Under the pieces are notes generated by a model, which did not search any database, was not told the DNA's origin, and saw only the letters and a list, made by a program, of their open reading frames with translations. The translations under genes and the position numbers were made by a program. This document shows, in pieces, positions 1-12,199 of a stretch of 51,313 nucleotides of DNA; position 1 is the first letter of the stretch, and each line of letters opens with the position of its first letter. The stretch covers positions 268,411 to 319,723 of the forward strand of contig JAQGDQ010000261.1 of assembly GCA_030141605.1 (NCBI GenBank), given 5' to 3'. The DNA comes from Tubiluchus corallicola (lineage: Eukaryota > Priapulida > Priapulimorpha > Priapulimorphida > Tubiluchidae).

Positions 1-95
1 CAGGGGTAGGAAACCTTAGTGGTTTCACCTAGCAGGGGTAGGAAACCTTAGTCACAGCCTTGGAGGACCTTGGTAATTTAGTCACTGGTACTCGC
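1..95. repeat. Short direct repeat at the left edge
   Basis: The phrase caggggtaggaaaccttagt occurs at positions 1-20 and again at about 33-52, separated by 12 bases. It is cut by the window edge, so the number of copies is unknown. No gene is seen here. Confidence 0.5.
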
Positions 96-311
96 GAAGC
101 AGCATGTCTGCTCACAAAGTAGCATGTCTATTCACGAAGCAGCATGTGTGCACACGAAGCAGCAAGTCTACTCACGAAGCAGCATATCTACTCACAGAGC
201 AGCATATCTACTCACAGAGCAGCATATCTACTCAGGAAACAGCATGTCTATTCGCAAACCAGCATGTCTGCTCGCCAAGCAGCATGTCTACTCAAGAAGC
301 AGCATGTCTAA
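96..311. repeat. 20-bp minisatellite, about 11 units
   Basis: A 20-bp unit of the form gaagcagcatgtctactcac is repeated head to tail with point changes but almost no length change. Long open frames across it are a by-product of the repeat lacking stops and are not taken as a gene. Confidence 0.85.
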
Positions 312-774
312 CCAAACGAATGAAGCGTTTAAATAACACTGGGACAGACGTTGTAGCCAAATTTGATTATTCTGCAGAGAACAAACTCATCCAAGTCATA
401 CCACTTGGCTTCCTGTTGGCTTCGTGTTGAACTATGGAGTCTATCAAATTACTACGTTCATTGTGAAAAACATTACAATGTAGCGAAGAAGAGCCTCTCA
501 TCCTCGACAGCATTACAATTGTACAACTGACATAATCGTTCATTAACCGAGATACTTTCAATATGCTTTCAGATACTTACTTACAAGTAAACTAGAGTAC
601 TGTATGATAATAAAAACATTAGACAAAAGAGTTAAAGTAAAATCTGACCCAATCTTAACTGCATGTCAAAACAATCTACTCTTTAAAATATTGAAAGGAA
701 ACATGTTATTTTTTCAAAAATGACTTACGTGAAAGAATTATTACGTCACTAACGCAATTTCGCATTCACACCAC
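312..774. other. No recognisable gene
   Basis: AT-rich sequence between the 20-bp array and the TIR element. I see no exon with plausible splice sites and no further repeat. Confidence 0.4.
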
Positions 775-1010
775 TAGTTCTTCGCGGTTACATGCATTTG
801 CCATTCGCTAGTTAGACGGGCACTACAGCCTGCATTTCGGAAATGCATTGCACAAAAGCAGGTGCTGCACCTCTCAGTTCTGATTTGTTAGTTTGTGATG
901 AGTTACACACGTCGACACATCGTATGAGCACAGCGGTAAATTTGAAATTTTAATTTCTATCTTGCCCAGCTTTAGTGCAACACACTGAATATCTTACAGT
1001 AGCACTGTAC
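775..1010 (+). repeat. Left terminal inverted repeat of the 3.2-kb element
   Basis: This matches the reverse complement of 3781-4003 with scattered mismatches and small indels, ending abruptly at the shared gtac at 1007-1010. Confidence 0.7.
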
Positions 1011-2691
1011 TTCAATTTTCACTTTCGCAAACACGTGCAACACGCTCATGGAATATCTCTGTTGTTGAAAATTATGTTAGTTTGTGATGTCATCAATAGT
1101 TAGGCTCGACACCTGTTAATTAAGTTTTTAATCTATTATTTCATTATCAAAAACGCTTTTGCAATATTAATCGTGTTAAAATGTATACTTTTAATCAGAC
1201 TTTAAAATGGAGTAGTACATGAAAAATCATCCTGTCTTCCTTTAATGACAGCACAACTGTCACAAACTAACTGCACTGTTTTTTCTTTTCAATTCTACAA
1301 ATGCAGCTTCACACACAAAAAAAAACCTTTGCAACAATCAAGCATTATGGAAACTGAGGAAAGCGTGTCTTAACAGAAAAAACACCTTGACTGATTAAAC
1401 ATAAGATGTTTGCATAGAAGCCAGACAGTTGATTGATTTCCCATTTCCACAGGTGATCAAGTCAACTGTTCATACCTGACAAAAACTCATCAAACTCGTT
1501 AAACCACAGAAATGCAGAAGTCTTAAAAAAAGCTAAAAACATTGGTTTTTAAATTTCGTATCAGTTCCATGAGGTCTCATTGCACACAGGGCTTGTAACA
1601 GCAGTAACGCTGCATAAAACTTGTAAATTTTAACAGTAAGTCTTTGAGTAAAAATTAAAATAAGTTTAGATAACATTGAGGAAAGTTTGAAAACACAACC
1701 AGAACATTCGTAGCGCATAAGTCACTAACTAATCAAAAGTTTAAATTACTTTATATTCTTAATAAGACCAATAATGTTTCTTCGTGAATCAGTGGTGCAC
1801 AGTGGGATAGTGTTACAGTGACGTTTTACTAACTACTGGAAAATGTTAAACTGCAAAGAGCGTTCTCTTCTAGTTACATAATTCTTTCAAGCAGCTAACC
1901 GCAATGCAAAGTAATATCATTTGTAAGGAAAGTTTTTTTGGGACATGTTAAAAATTTTCCTTTCTTCCCGGTTAAAGAATGACGTCACATTTCTTCACAG
2001 TATCAATTTACACTAAAAATTTGACAACTATATGTAAAAATTACAACAAACTTTGAATTTATGATCATCAAGAATTACTTGTTAACAGCAAGCTCACTTT
2101 TTTGCTCTAAATATAATGAATAGATCATTCGTGATAAACTAATTAATTCATAACTATATTTATCCAGTTATACAAAACCAAATTTCTATCATCTTGAGTC
2201 ACTATAAGCAGTGAAATCAGTAAATGTTTCATTCTCACGTTTTTCAAAAGTCAAAACGCATTCAAATGATGTACAATAAAGCAGCCATAAATAGGTAACA
2301 GTTTTAGGGGATAACATAAATGCGTGTAAAAGCCCAGATGAAGCCAAGCCGAGATGAATCCAGGTTGGAATGAAGCCAGCACATGCAAAGAATTTTAGCT
2401 TTTATTCTCTTTTGTTGCTAAACTGTAAAAGCGGGTCGTAAAGATCATGAAGCCACATCCGTTTATAACATTTACAGAGCAAAAATAAATTTCATACTGT
2501 ACGAGGAAAATATACGCCATTAAGAAGAGACATCTTTCCGTAATTATTCCCCCATTAACCACGTTTCATGTCAAACTTGTTCACTCTGCTAGTCATTCAC
2601 TCATTCACTCGATTCAAACATTTGCAACAATTGGGATAGTGCTTGGGTGTGGTGCAGACATACGCGGTGCAGATAATCAATCTACCTTACC

Positions 2692-2850
2692 CAGGCCCGG
2701 CTCTAAACATGTTGACACCCTAGGTAGCTATTTTTAACACCCGATCCTTACCCCCTTCCCCTTCGGTCCCCACCCCACCACAAAATTGAATTTTTGTTGT
2801 ATATAATAAAGTATAATGTTATTAGCTTGAAAATAATATAGTGCTCTTTG
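2692..2850 (+). mobile_element. MITE fragment, CAGGCCCGGCTCT family (hAT-like end)
   Basis: It starts CAGGCCCGGCTCTAAA and continues with ttgacaccctagg and, 70 bases on, a block containing caaaattgaattttt. The same blocks occur reversed at 7200-7373 and, more weakly, at 15890-16003. The CAG-plus-GC-rich start resembles hAT termini; the opposite end is not recognised. Confidence 0.5.
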
Positions 2851-3780
2851 GAGACTTCCGGTGGTCGTAATCGTAAAGACGACAAACTGCCCATTAAATC
2901 TCAAAAAACTTTCATTTTTCCAGAACCTTCTATCCTTCAGGGGCTCCGTCAGCCATAAGGCAGAGATAAACAACGATAAAAATTATAATGTATAGATAAA
3001 ATTATGTGTAAAGTGTAAGTATACAATGACATTAATGTGCTGATTTAAACTTGTGTTGCCCCCTATTTTCTGTTATAAACTGGTTTTTTTAAACAGGTCA
3101 TGTGACCAGGCTTTTACCTGTACACTTACCTGTACATTGGAGTAACTCAGGCATTCACACACTGCAGTGACAGATTGTTTAGCGTCAGTCATTGATATGT
3201 TGTTATAATTTCATAATTACACTTACAGAAGATCACCATGTAAGTTGATTTCTTAATTTCTTAAATCTTGAACTTTTGTTTATTAAAAAGACTAGAGATT
3301 AGATTCTATAATTTACCAAAAAGTTTGTTAAAGTCTGTTAGATCAATTTGGTTTAGATTTCGCCGTAAAATTAAGCAAAATTATATAAAATTATCTTATT
3401 TGTTTTCAGATTAAACGATACAAGCTACACAATTATGTTGTTGGAGTTTTTTTTTATAAGAAGGTAGCACAATTAAAATAAGGAATAAGGAAACTTAGAC
3501 TTTATATTTAATTTTACCTGTAATTTTTACAATTTTTATTATTGTGTTTCTACCTTATAGCTGATGAAGTCCATGAAAGACGAAAGATTCTGCAAAAAAC
3601 AAAAACTTTGACGCTTAATGGACACTTTGTCTTCTTTACAAGTGTAATGTTATCTGTATGTTGGGCTTACGCATGTATTACAGACTTAATAATGTACTAA
3701 TTAATGTACTAATTAATTAAGTGTGCTTAATTGTCACGTATTTATATTGCTTATAAAGTTGATATCCTATTCACGTATAA

Positions 3781-4003
3781 GTACAATGCTACAGTAAGAA
3801 ATTCAGTGTGTTGTGCTAAAGCGTTGCAAGTTTTAAGATAAAAATTCAAATTCCAAATTTACCACTGTGCCAATTCGTCACAAACGATCACGTCAGAACT
3901 GAGAGGTACAGCACCTGTTCTTTGTACAAAGCGTTTCCGAGATGCAGGCACTAGTGCCGGTAAAACTAGCGAATGGCGAAATGCATGTAACAGCGGAGAA
4001 CTA
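3781..4003 (-). repeat. Right terminal inverted repeat of the 3.2-kb element
   Basis: Inverted partner of 775-1010. The similarity stops at both outer ends, as expected for transposon termini. Confidence 0.7.
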
Positions 4004-5412
4004 TAATCCTAATTATAGAGTTGCCCTGATTTTACCAATCTTGTATCAATATTCGGGGGCAAAATGGTAAACAATATTATTATCGATATTTACACACAGA
4101 ATGCCTGAAAATTTTATAGACAAAAGCATAAAAGTCATCAAGCTCTTGCGACTACGAACAAGACATTAATAGACAAAATTAGTTCTTAAATGTGCCACCA
4201 GGACTTGCACAAAACTCTTAGAAATTGAAGGCAGACAGACTTACAATGAGCTTTGCAAAAATTAAGCCAAATTTCCATTATAGATCTCATATCGAGAACA
4301 GGGGCAATATAGCATATCTTGAGTTATAGTGTTTTTTACCCTATTTGCATGGATCTGCCCTTCCAAACTGGTTCTTAAATGTAAATTTAATGTTAAATTA
4401 TTTGCATCGTAGTCAATTACCCATGTAATTGTCATTCAAGTCTATAGTATAGCTGGCATCGTGTCCATGTCATTAGCTGAATTAGGCTTCTTTCATAGAT
4501 CTATATATATAGTAATTTATCTGTGCCAAAAGCCTAGCTAGCCAGCAGTCACATGGCCCTGACAATAACTATGTTGTTCCTTTGCTCATTATCAAGGATG
4601 ACCATGGACACAGTATAATAGGTATGTATAAAGTCTTTCTGTGGTAGTTTTAACGTATACATTTAATGTAATCGTGTCGTAATTTAGTCATATTGTAATT
4701 TCTTTTCTCTTTACTAAAACATGAGTCTTATAATAGACTAGTTAACCTTTATTACTAAACATCTACTAATTACTCTTGTTTCATCATCATTGTAAAAATG
4801 TAATATTCATCAATTATTATGCACATATTTTAATTACTTGTTCTTATTATCCATATAAAAGTAAAAGTATATACATTGCTACAAATTAAACTCAATTCAA
4901 TATTTGTTTGCATCGAAAATGCAGAAGTTATTGAATTCAGGGCATTCAGTTGCACACAAGTTTTGCTCTCCCGCCTATTTTTACAAAAATTCAAACTTTT
5001 TATGTAAAGTTAAAAATCAATATATCAGCGAAATTGTCAAAATCTGATATAAAAATCGAACAAAAATCACCCATTCATTATAATAAAATTAAACATTTTC
5101 GACAGCTCGTCTAAGTAAGAATTTCTTCTTTGTTCTGCAATTCACTTAACTCATAGGGATGCTGCGTAATCTAATCGCCTCATTAGCGCAGTTTCCTAAA
5201 CACATGGAAATAAGAGTAATTTTACAGCCTCGTAACACACCTCACCATTCTGTTTTTGTGTAATTTACACTAATTTCATCGTAAATTTTACGATTTTTCC
5301 TGACAAAACAAATCCATAAAGTGCAGCTGCATGGGTTTGTTATAAAGTTAGTAACATTATATATGCTTCAGTAAGTGCTCTTCACAGATTAAAATTGATC
5401 ATCGAATAACAC
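4004..5412. other. No recognisable gene
   Basis: AT-rich sequence without a convincing exon, RNA gene or repeat on either strand. Confidence 0.4.
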
Positions 5413-5887
5413 AGTTATGTGGCACCACCTACAGGAAACCAAAGCAACTAAAGCAAATACAAAGTCAGTGGTACGAACAAAAACATTCGAGACTAAAGCT
5501 GCTGGTTTGAAAGGGTAGATGTTTGTTAAAATTAACCTTGTAAGGAGACAAGGTCAGCGGTTATGTGGCACCACCTGCAGGAAATCAAAGCAACTAAAGC
5601 AAACACAAAGTCAGTGGTACAAACAAAAACATTCGAGACGAAAGCTGCTGGTTTGAAAGGGTAGATGTTTGTTAAAATTAACCTTGTAAGGAGACAAGGT
5701 CAGCAGTTATGTGGCACCACCTACAGGAAACCAAAGCAACTAAAGCAAATACGAGATCAGCGGTTATGTGGCACCACCTACAGGAAACCAAAGCAACTAA
5801 AGCAAATACAAGTCAGTGGTATGAACAAAAACATTCGAGATTAAAACTGCTGGTTTGAAGGGGTAGATGTTTGTTAAAATAACATTG
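5413..5887. repeat. 147-bp tandem repeat, about 3.3 units
   Basis: The phrase gttatgtggcaccacct recurs at about 5413, 5560, 5706 and 5762. The first two spacings are 146-147 bp. The third is only 56 bp, because that unit lost its middle. Units differ by a few substitutions. Confidence 0.85.
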
Positions 5888-5942
5888 TAAAGAGAATTTT
5901 GAAAATGTTTGCGAAACACAAGGAGCTAGTCATCTAATAACG

Positions 5943-6043
5943 TACTTAAGTCCTAAGATAGTTTAAAATTGAGCCTACTTAAGTCCTAAGATAGTTTAAA
6001 ATTGAGCCTACTTAAGTCCTAAGATAGTTTAAAATTGAGCCTA
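5943..6043. repeat. 33-bp tandem repeat, 3 units
   Basis: The unit begins tacttaagtcctaagatag and is repeated three times almost without change, lying 55 bp beyond the 147-bp array. Confidence 0.9.
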
Positions 6044-6360
6044 TCGATTACCATAGCTAATGTTTAATTAAAGATCATATTTCAGCATAAAGTACCAATT
6101 TTAAGAAGCCGAAGAATTATAACCTCTGTTAAAAATGAAAACACTGATTTGATTTTTACAAAAAAGCGACAGATAAAAAAGTTTCACACTCTTTAAACAT
6201 TAGTAAAGCGAAATTTAGTATAGCAAACATTTTAAATCTTTTAAACAAAGACGCAACAAGCTTAGCAGCAAAACAAAAGAACAGTCAATTTTCAACCATT
6301 GCTGACAGAACCAAAACCAATGTTTCCACAGTTTCTTTTGTAACGCAGAATGGCGTAATT

Positions 6361-6840
6361 CAGGGGTGTGCAAATTATCTGACTAGCCTGGCCACATTAA
6401 ACTATCCCACAAATCCTGTGGGCCACAGGCAGTTTGATCAAGAAACCAAGTACAGAAAGGCCTAATAACGATTTTTTGCATCCGACCTGTGTACATCATT
6501 ACTACTACACTATTTTAGAAGTTATTAAAATTGATATTACAAACCATATATTTCTACTTTCAGGACAGATAGTGGTAATTTCATTACAATGCATATTAGT
6601 AATGTGTATCACACAGTCTGTGTAGTACAGTGACATTAACCTACAACCGTCTTGTAAGGGTTAATGGCATCAGATCTAGTAGAAAAAACTACCCGCACTA
6701 TCTTTGGTATCTTTGGGATCGTGGCACGGACTTCAGCTGGATACACTCAATTAATCGCCCGGGCCGCACTTTCATTAGGTTGACAAATCTCTTCGCGGGC
6801 CACACAAATTCTCTCGGCGGGCCGCAATTTGCACACCCTG
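6361..6840. mobile_element. hAT-type MITE, 480 bp
   Basis: The ends are CAGGGGTGTGCAAATT and AATTTGCACACCCTG, perfect inverted repeats over 15 bases. The flanking octamers are gcgtaatt on the left and gcataagt on the right, 6 of 8 identical, which fits an aged 8-bp target duplication typical of hAT elements. GC-rich phrases such as gggccgc are near the right end. There is no transposase frame, so it must have been moved by a relative. Confidence 0.75.
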
Positions 6841-7199
6841 GCATAAGTTTATTGTTTAAAGGAAAGGGCAACCGTTCTAGGCTTTGCTAGTTAGCTACAC
6901 TCTATTTTAGCTTTAGCTGTTTTCCTAAGATTACATCGTTTTACGCAGACGCTACTGATGCGTTATCCTCTTTTTGCTCGCAGTTTCTTTACAACTGCTC
7001 ATAGAATCACCCTTCAACTGATGAAAAATTTCTTACAGTGGCATTTATCTGATTATCGCGGATAAACGTATAAGAATCGAAGTCTTCAGGGCGGAATACA
7101 GGAAACGAAATGTAAAAAAGCTGGCGAGTCATAAAGAGAACAATGGTGCCATATGTTCAATTTCAAATTCAATCAGAAGAAGCTGAGGATAGGTAATTA

Positions 7200-7373
7200 A
7201 CTGAACTGGATTAGTGCACTATATACATATACAAAGCCCTGTACAAGTACCATTATATATTATTATATCATCATGCAAGAAAAATTCAATTTTGGGACAG
7301 TGGGGTTGACAGTTTAGGAAGGGGCGCTAAAAACACATTTGCCTAGGGCGTCAAACTATCTAGAGCTGGCTTT
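7200..7373 (-). mobile_element. MITE fragment whose terminus seeds the 79-bp satellite
   Basis: Read on the minus strand this matches the family at 2692: the GCTCTAGATAG and TTTGACGCCCTAGG blocks, then the block with caaaattgaattttt. Its terminal 33 bp (7341-7373) are also the first part of every unit of the adjoining array. Confidence 0.6.
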
Positions 7374-10300
7374 GAATGTCCCTATTTCAGAACTGAACTC
7401 ACGTCTACATAAACAGTTTGCCTAGCGCATCAAACTATCTAGAGCTGGCTTTGAATGTCCCTATTTCAGAACTGAACTCACGTCTGCATAAACAGTATGC
7501 CTAGCGCATCAAACTATCTAGAGCTGGCTTTGAATGTCCCTATTTCAGAACTGAACTCATGTCTGCATAAACAGTTTGCCTAGTGCATGAAACTATCTAG
7601 AGCTGGCTTTGAATGTCCCTATTTCAGGACTGAACTCACGTCTGCATAAACAGTTTGCCTAGAGCATCAAACTATCTAGAGCCGGCTTTGAATGTCCCTA
7701 TTTCAGGACTGAACTCACGTCTGCATAAACAGTTTGCCTAGGGCGTCAAACTATCTAGAGCTGGCTTTGAATGTCCATATTTCAGAACTGAACTCACGTC
7801 TGCATAAACAGTTTGCCTAGCGCATCAAACTATCTAGAGCAGGCTTTGAATGTCCCTATTTCAGGACTGAACTCACGTCTGCATAAACAGTTTGCCTAGA
7901 GCATCAAACTATCTAGAGCAGGCTTTGAATGTCCCTATTTCAGGACTGAACTCACGTCTGCATAAACAGTTTGCCTAGCGCATCAAACTATCTAGAGCTG
8001 GCTTTGAATGTCCATATTTCAGAACTGAACTCACGTCTGCATAAACAGTTTGCCTAGCGCATCAAACTATCTAGAGCTGGCTTTGAATGTCCATATTTCA
8101 GAACTGAACTCACGTCTGCATAAACAGTTTGCCTAGCGCATCAAACTATCTAGAGCAGGCTTTGAATGTCCCTATTTCAGGACTGAACTCACGTCTGCAT
8201 AAACAGATTGCCTAGAGCATCAAACTATCTAGAGCTGGCTTTGAATGTCCCTATTTCAGGACTGAACTCACGTCTGCATAAACAGTTTGCCTAGTGCATC
8301 AAACTATCTAGAGCTGGCTTTGAATGTCCCTATTTCAGAACTGAACTCACGTCTGCATAAACAGATTGCCTAGAGCATCAAACTATCTAGAGCTGGCTTT
8401 GAATGTCCATATTTCAGAACTGAACTCACGTCTGCATAAACAGTTTGCCTAGGGCGTCAAACTATCTAGAGCTGGCTTTGAATGTCCATATTTCAGGACT
8501 GAACTCACGTCTGCATAAACAGTTTGCCTAGTGCATGAAACTATCTAGAGCTGGCTTTGAATGTCCATATTTCAGGACTGAACTCACGTCTGCATAAACA
8601 GTTTGCCTAGTGCATCAAACTATCTAGAGCTGGCTTTGAATGTCCATATTTCAGAACTGAACTCACGTCTGCATAAACAGTTTGCCTAGTGCATCAAACT
8701 ATCTAGAGCTGGCTTTGAATGTCCCTATTTCAGGACTGAACTCATGTCTGCATAAACAGTTTGCCTAGCGCATCAAACTATCTAGAGCTGGCTTTGAATG
8801 TCCCTATTTCAGGACTGAACTCATGTCTGCATAAACAGTTTGCCTAGAGCATCAAACTATCTAGAGCTGGCTTTGAATGTCCATATTTCAGGACTGAACT
8901 CATATCTGCATAAACAGTTTGCCTAGGGCATCAAACTATCTAGAGCCGGCTTTGAATGTCCATATCTCAGGACTGAACTCACGTCTGCATAAACAGTTTG
9001 CCTAGCGCATCAAACTATCTAGAGCTGGCTTTGAATGTCCCTATTTCAGGACTGAACTCACGTCTGCATAAACAGTTTGCCTAGTGCATCAAACTATCTA
9101 GAGCTGGCTTTGAATGTCCATATCTCAGGACTGAACTCATATCTGCATAAACAGTTTGCCTAGGGCGTCAAACTATCTAGAGCCGGCTTTGAATGTCCAT
9201 ATCTCAGGACTGAACTCACGTCTGCATAAACAGTTTGCCTAGGGCGTCAAACTATCTAGAGCTGGCTTTGAATGTCCCTATTTCAGGACTGAACTCATGT
9301 CTGCATAAACAGTTTGCCTAGAGCATCAAACTATCTAGAGCTGGCTTTGAATGTCCATATTTCAGAACTGAACTCACGTCTGCATAAACAGTATGCCTAG
9401 CGCATCAAACTATCTAGAGCCGGCTTTGAATGTCCATATTTCAGAACTGAACTCACGTCTGCATAAACAGTATGCCTAGCGCATCAAACTATCTAGAGCA
9501 GGCTTTGAATGTCCCTATTTCAGGACTGAACTCACGTCTGCATAAACAGTTTGCCTAGGGCGTCAAACTATCTAGAGCTGGCTTTGAATGTCCATATTTC
9601 AGAACTGAACTCACGTCTGCATAAACAGTTTGCCTAGGGCGTCAAACTATCTAGAGCTGGCTTTGAATGTCCATATTTCAGGACTGAACTCACGTCTGCA
9701 TAAACAGTTTGCCTAGGGCATCAAACTATCTAGAGCCGGCTTTGAATGTCCATATTTCAGAACTGAACTCACGTCTGCATAAACAGTTTGCCTAGCGCAT
9801 CAAACTATCTAGAGCTGGCTTTGAATGTCCCTATTTGAGGACTGAACTCACGTCTGCATAAACAGTTTGCCTAGTGCATCAAACTATCTAGAGCTGGCTT
9901 TGAATGTCCCTATTTCAGAACTGAACTCACGTCTGCATAAACAGTATGCCTAGTGCATCAAACTATCTAGAGCTGGCTTTGAATGTCCATATTTCAGGAC
10001 TGAACTCACGTCTGCATAAACAGTTTGCCTAGCGCATCAAACTATCTAGAGCTGGCTTTGAATGTCCATATTTCAGAACTGAACTCATGTCTGCATAAAC
10101 AGTTTGCCTAGCGCATCAAACTATCTAGAGCTGGCTTTGAATGTCCCTATTTCAGGACTGAACTCACGTCTGCATAAACAGTTTGCCTAGTGCATCAAAC
10201 TATCTAGAGCCGGCTTTGAATGTCCATATTTCAGAACTGAACTCATGTCTGCATAAACAGTTTGCCTAGCGCATCAAACTATCTAGAGCTGGCTTTGAAT

Positions 10301-10566
10301 GTCCCTATTTCAGGACTGAACTCACGTCTGCATAAACAGTTTGCCTAGTGCATGAAACTATCTAGAGCTGGCTTTGAATGTCCATATTTCAGAACTGAAC
10401 TCACGTCTGCATAAACAGTTTGCCTAGGGCATCAAACTATCTAGAGCTGGCTTTGAATGTCCATATCTCAGGACTGAACTCACGTCTGCATAAACAGTTT
10501 GCCTAGCGCATCAAACTATCTAGAGCTGGCTTTGAATGTCCCTATTTCAGGACTGAACTCACATCT
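7341..10566. repeat. 79-bp satellite array, about 41 units, in an E3-ligase intron
   Basis: The unit starts gcctagsgcrtcaaactatc and ends ctgcataaacagttt. Unit starts at 7341, 7657 and 10501 are exact multiples of 79 apart, so the array appears free of net indels over 40 units. Variation is limited to recurring alternative bases: gcg, ggc, tgc or gag after gccta; ctg, cag or ccg in the middle; aact or gact after ttcag. Combinations are shuffled between units, a mark of unequal exchange or gene conversion. The array ends about 90 bp from the 5' splice site of exon 3 of the E3-ligase gene (transcribed leftwards), so it lies in intron 3. Confidence 0.95.
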
Positions 10567-10658
10567 GGTCTGCATCAACAAACTGAACATTCAAATTATC
10601 CATAAACTGCTTGTTTTTTTAGTTACTAGTAAAATTACAAATAAACAATTAAACTTAC

Positions 10659-10783
10659 AGGTTCCATTGTTGTCCACCAAGACGTTATAGAGGTTTATTG
10701 TTTTTTGTCCAAGCAACACGTTAGATCGGATCTGTTTGTAATCATAAACTTTGAAATCTATACACGAATACGGTGTTACTAAC
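10659..10783 (-). CDS. ITCH/WWP-type E3 ubiquitin ligase, coding exon 3 (end of C2 domain)
   Basis: A minus-strand exon of 125 nt. It has an acceptor ttttag before 10783 and a donor GTAAGT after 10659. It enters one base into the codon split with exon 2 and leaves with one base of the next codon. It encodes 41 residues, including LVTP, DFKVYDYKQI and SNVLLGQ. These align with the region after the C2-domain TV strand of ITCH/WWP1 (VTP...FRVWSHQTL...DVLLG). The C2 domain of these ligases binds membrane phospholipid and helps keep the HECT domain inactive. The following intron holds the 79-bp satellite, and no later exon was found. The split into three small exons with continuous phase strongly supports a real gene. 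Confidence 0.85.
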
Positions 10784-11941
10784 CTAAAAAGTAAACAAAG
10801 AATCAATGACGTTCTAATTGTAATGGAAATTAAATACAAAACTAATACGAATAACATTTTACAGAAAATCTACAAGTAAACATTCGACTAAATAAACAAA
10901 TTGTACCCATGGCCAGCACTTTTCATTGTTAAACTTATGCTACAGTGGGAAGTATTGGCTATCAATCCATAACTAACATAAATTACCGGTTAGTCAGCCT
11001 TGCTGTGGTTGTAATAAACTACTTACATACCTTAAGCTAGCCCTAGTCTAAAAAGGTTTCCACAGATACTTTTTCACGAAAGATTTCTTCTCTTGCCAGC
11101 TCATGCTTCTGACCCGTTTAAAAGTTTAAAACTTACAGGTTTATACGTCAATTAGTAAGAAAATAATTAATAAAATGTCAGATTAATAAAGCTTTGGTGT
11201 GTTTTACGGAACAAAAACTGTTGAATTTCTATCACAGACATACGCGGAAACCTTTGATCGAAAAATAAGCAGCAAAGTAAAACTGACACCGCAATAAACA
11301 AAACAAAAAATCTGCGAAATGTTCAGTCATATTATTCACGTATCACAGTTTTAACTTATAAGTATAACTTTATACATGGAATTGCAGAAGCCATTTTAAA
11401 CAGCAATGTTAACCCTTTTTTTATTAATATTAAAAAGAGGATTCAAATCAAATTATGCCTGTGGAGATAAGTAGGTTGAGCATTGTCTGCCAGAAAGCAA
11501 ATTAGAATCGAATTGAATTCAAATCGAACCGAACTTCAGTATTTTGAATTTAAATTCATATTGAAACATTTGCGGACAAGTTTTCGAACCACTAGTAAAA
11601 ATTAGTCTTTTACAAAGATCATGCATATTACTTAATTTTTGTCTGCACTAAAAACACTAATAATTTGTTTAAAAGTTTTGCGCAGAAATCACAGCTAAAT
11701 TATGCTAATTGCACGACGTTTCAAACGTTTTAATGATAAAGAATGTATGTGATTGAAGTGCTGAATTATTCGAATGTATAGTTTTAGGTTTCAATCAAAT
11801 TCGATCGTTTGATACTCACCCCTAGAGATGAGTTGTTTGAATTAGCAGTTAATACTCTTAAATCATCAATAAATAACACGCATAATAAACGAATTATTAA
11901 GTTAACATGCATAATAAACAAATATAGAAATTATCACTTAC
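10784..11941 (-). other. Intron 2 of the E3-ligase gene
   Basis: A 1.16-kb AT-rich intron bounded by GTAAGT at the exon 2 side and TTTTTAG at the exon 3 side. No repeat or nested gene is recognised. Confidence 0.75.
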
Positions 11942-12083
11942 ACAGTAAAGTTATCGTTCCAGGTCGGAGACCAAGATTTTTTGGATACTTCTGTTTTGTG
12001 TGGGACTTGTTTATCAACGCTGAGTTCCGTAAACAAACTTGGTTTAAAAAATGAACCTCCACTTGGAATTTTACAAGCATCCA
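11942..12083 (-). CDS. ITCH/WWP-type E3 ubiquitin ligase, coding exon 2 (core of C2 domain)
   Basis: A minus-strand exon of 142 nt, with acceptor ctacttacag before 12083 and donor GTAAGTG after 11942. It joins exon 1 after one codon base and ends with two bases of the next codon, both matching their neighbours. The 46 full codons encode VDACKIPSG, FTELSVD and SWSPTWNDNFTV. The pattern of a basic linker, a TE(L/V)xVD strand and a PxWN(D/Q) turn is that of NEDD4-family C2 domains, closest in my reading to ITCH/WWP1. The usual calcium-binding aspartates are sparse, as in the calcium-independent C2 domains of this branch. Confidence 0.88.
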
Positions 12084-12199
12084 CTGTAAGTAGAAAAAAA
12101 TCCACATGGTATTACGGGTACACCAAAACATACATACAATTACTATGTAAGCATAGCAGAAACTATAAATAATAACGATAACGATAATAATAATGATTA

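Larger units (their letters stand above)
775..4003. mobile_element. Decayed DNA transposon, 3.2 kb, with ~230-bp terminal inverted repeats
   Basis: Positions 775-1010 and 3781-4003 are imperfect inverted copies. The left end reads TAGTTCTTCGC and the right end GCGGAGAACTA. Inside both arms the blocks reading attcgctagtt, gcctgcat and cctctcagttctg (left-arm strand) are kept. The outermost TA on each side could be a TA target duplication, as in Tc1/mariner-type elements, but it is too short to prove the superfamily. The 2.8-kb interior has no substantial open frame, so the element is non-autonomous or long dead. A fragment of another MITE family begins at about 2692. The alternative is two separate MITE copies in opposite orientation. 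Confidence 0.6.

Noticed and set aside
3110-3195. Possible minus-strand first exon: ATG at about 3195, 21 open codons, then strong donors GTAAGT and GTAAAA
   Set aside because: No homology, no partner exon and it lies inside the 3.2-kb TIR element. It does not fit as the next E3-ligase exon by sequence.
6434-6890. Two short plus-strand open frames
   Set aside because: They overlap the hAT-type MITE and its right edge and show no protein family.
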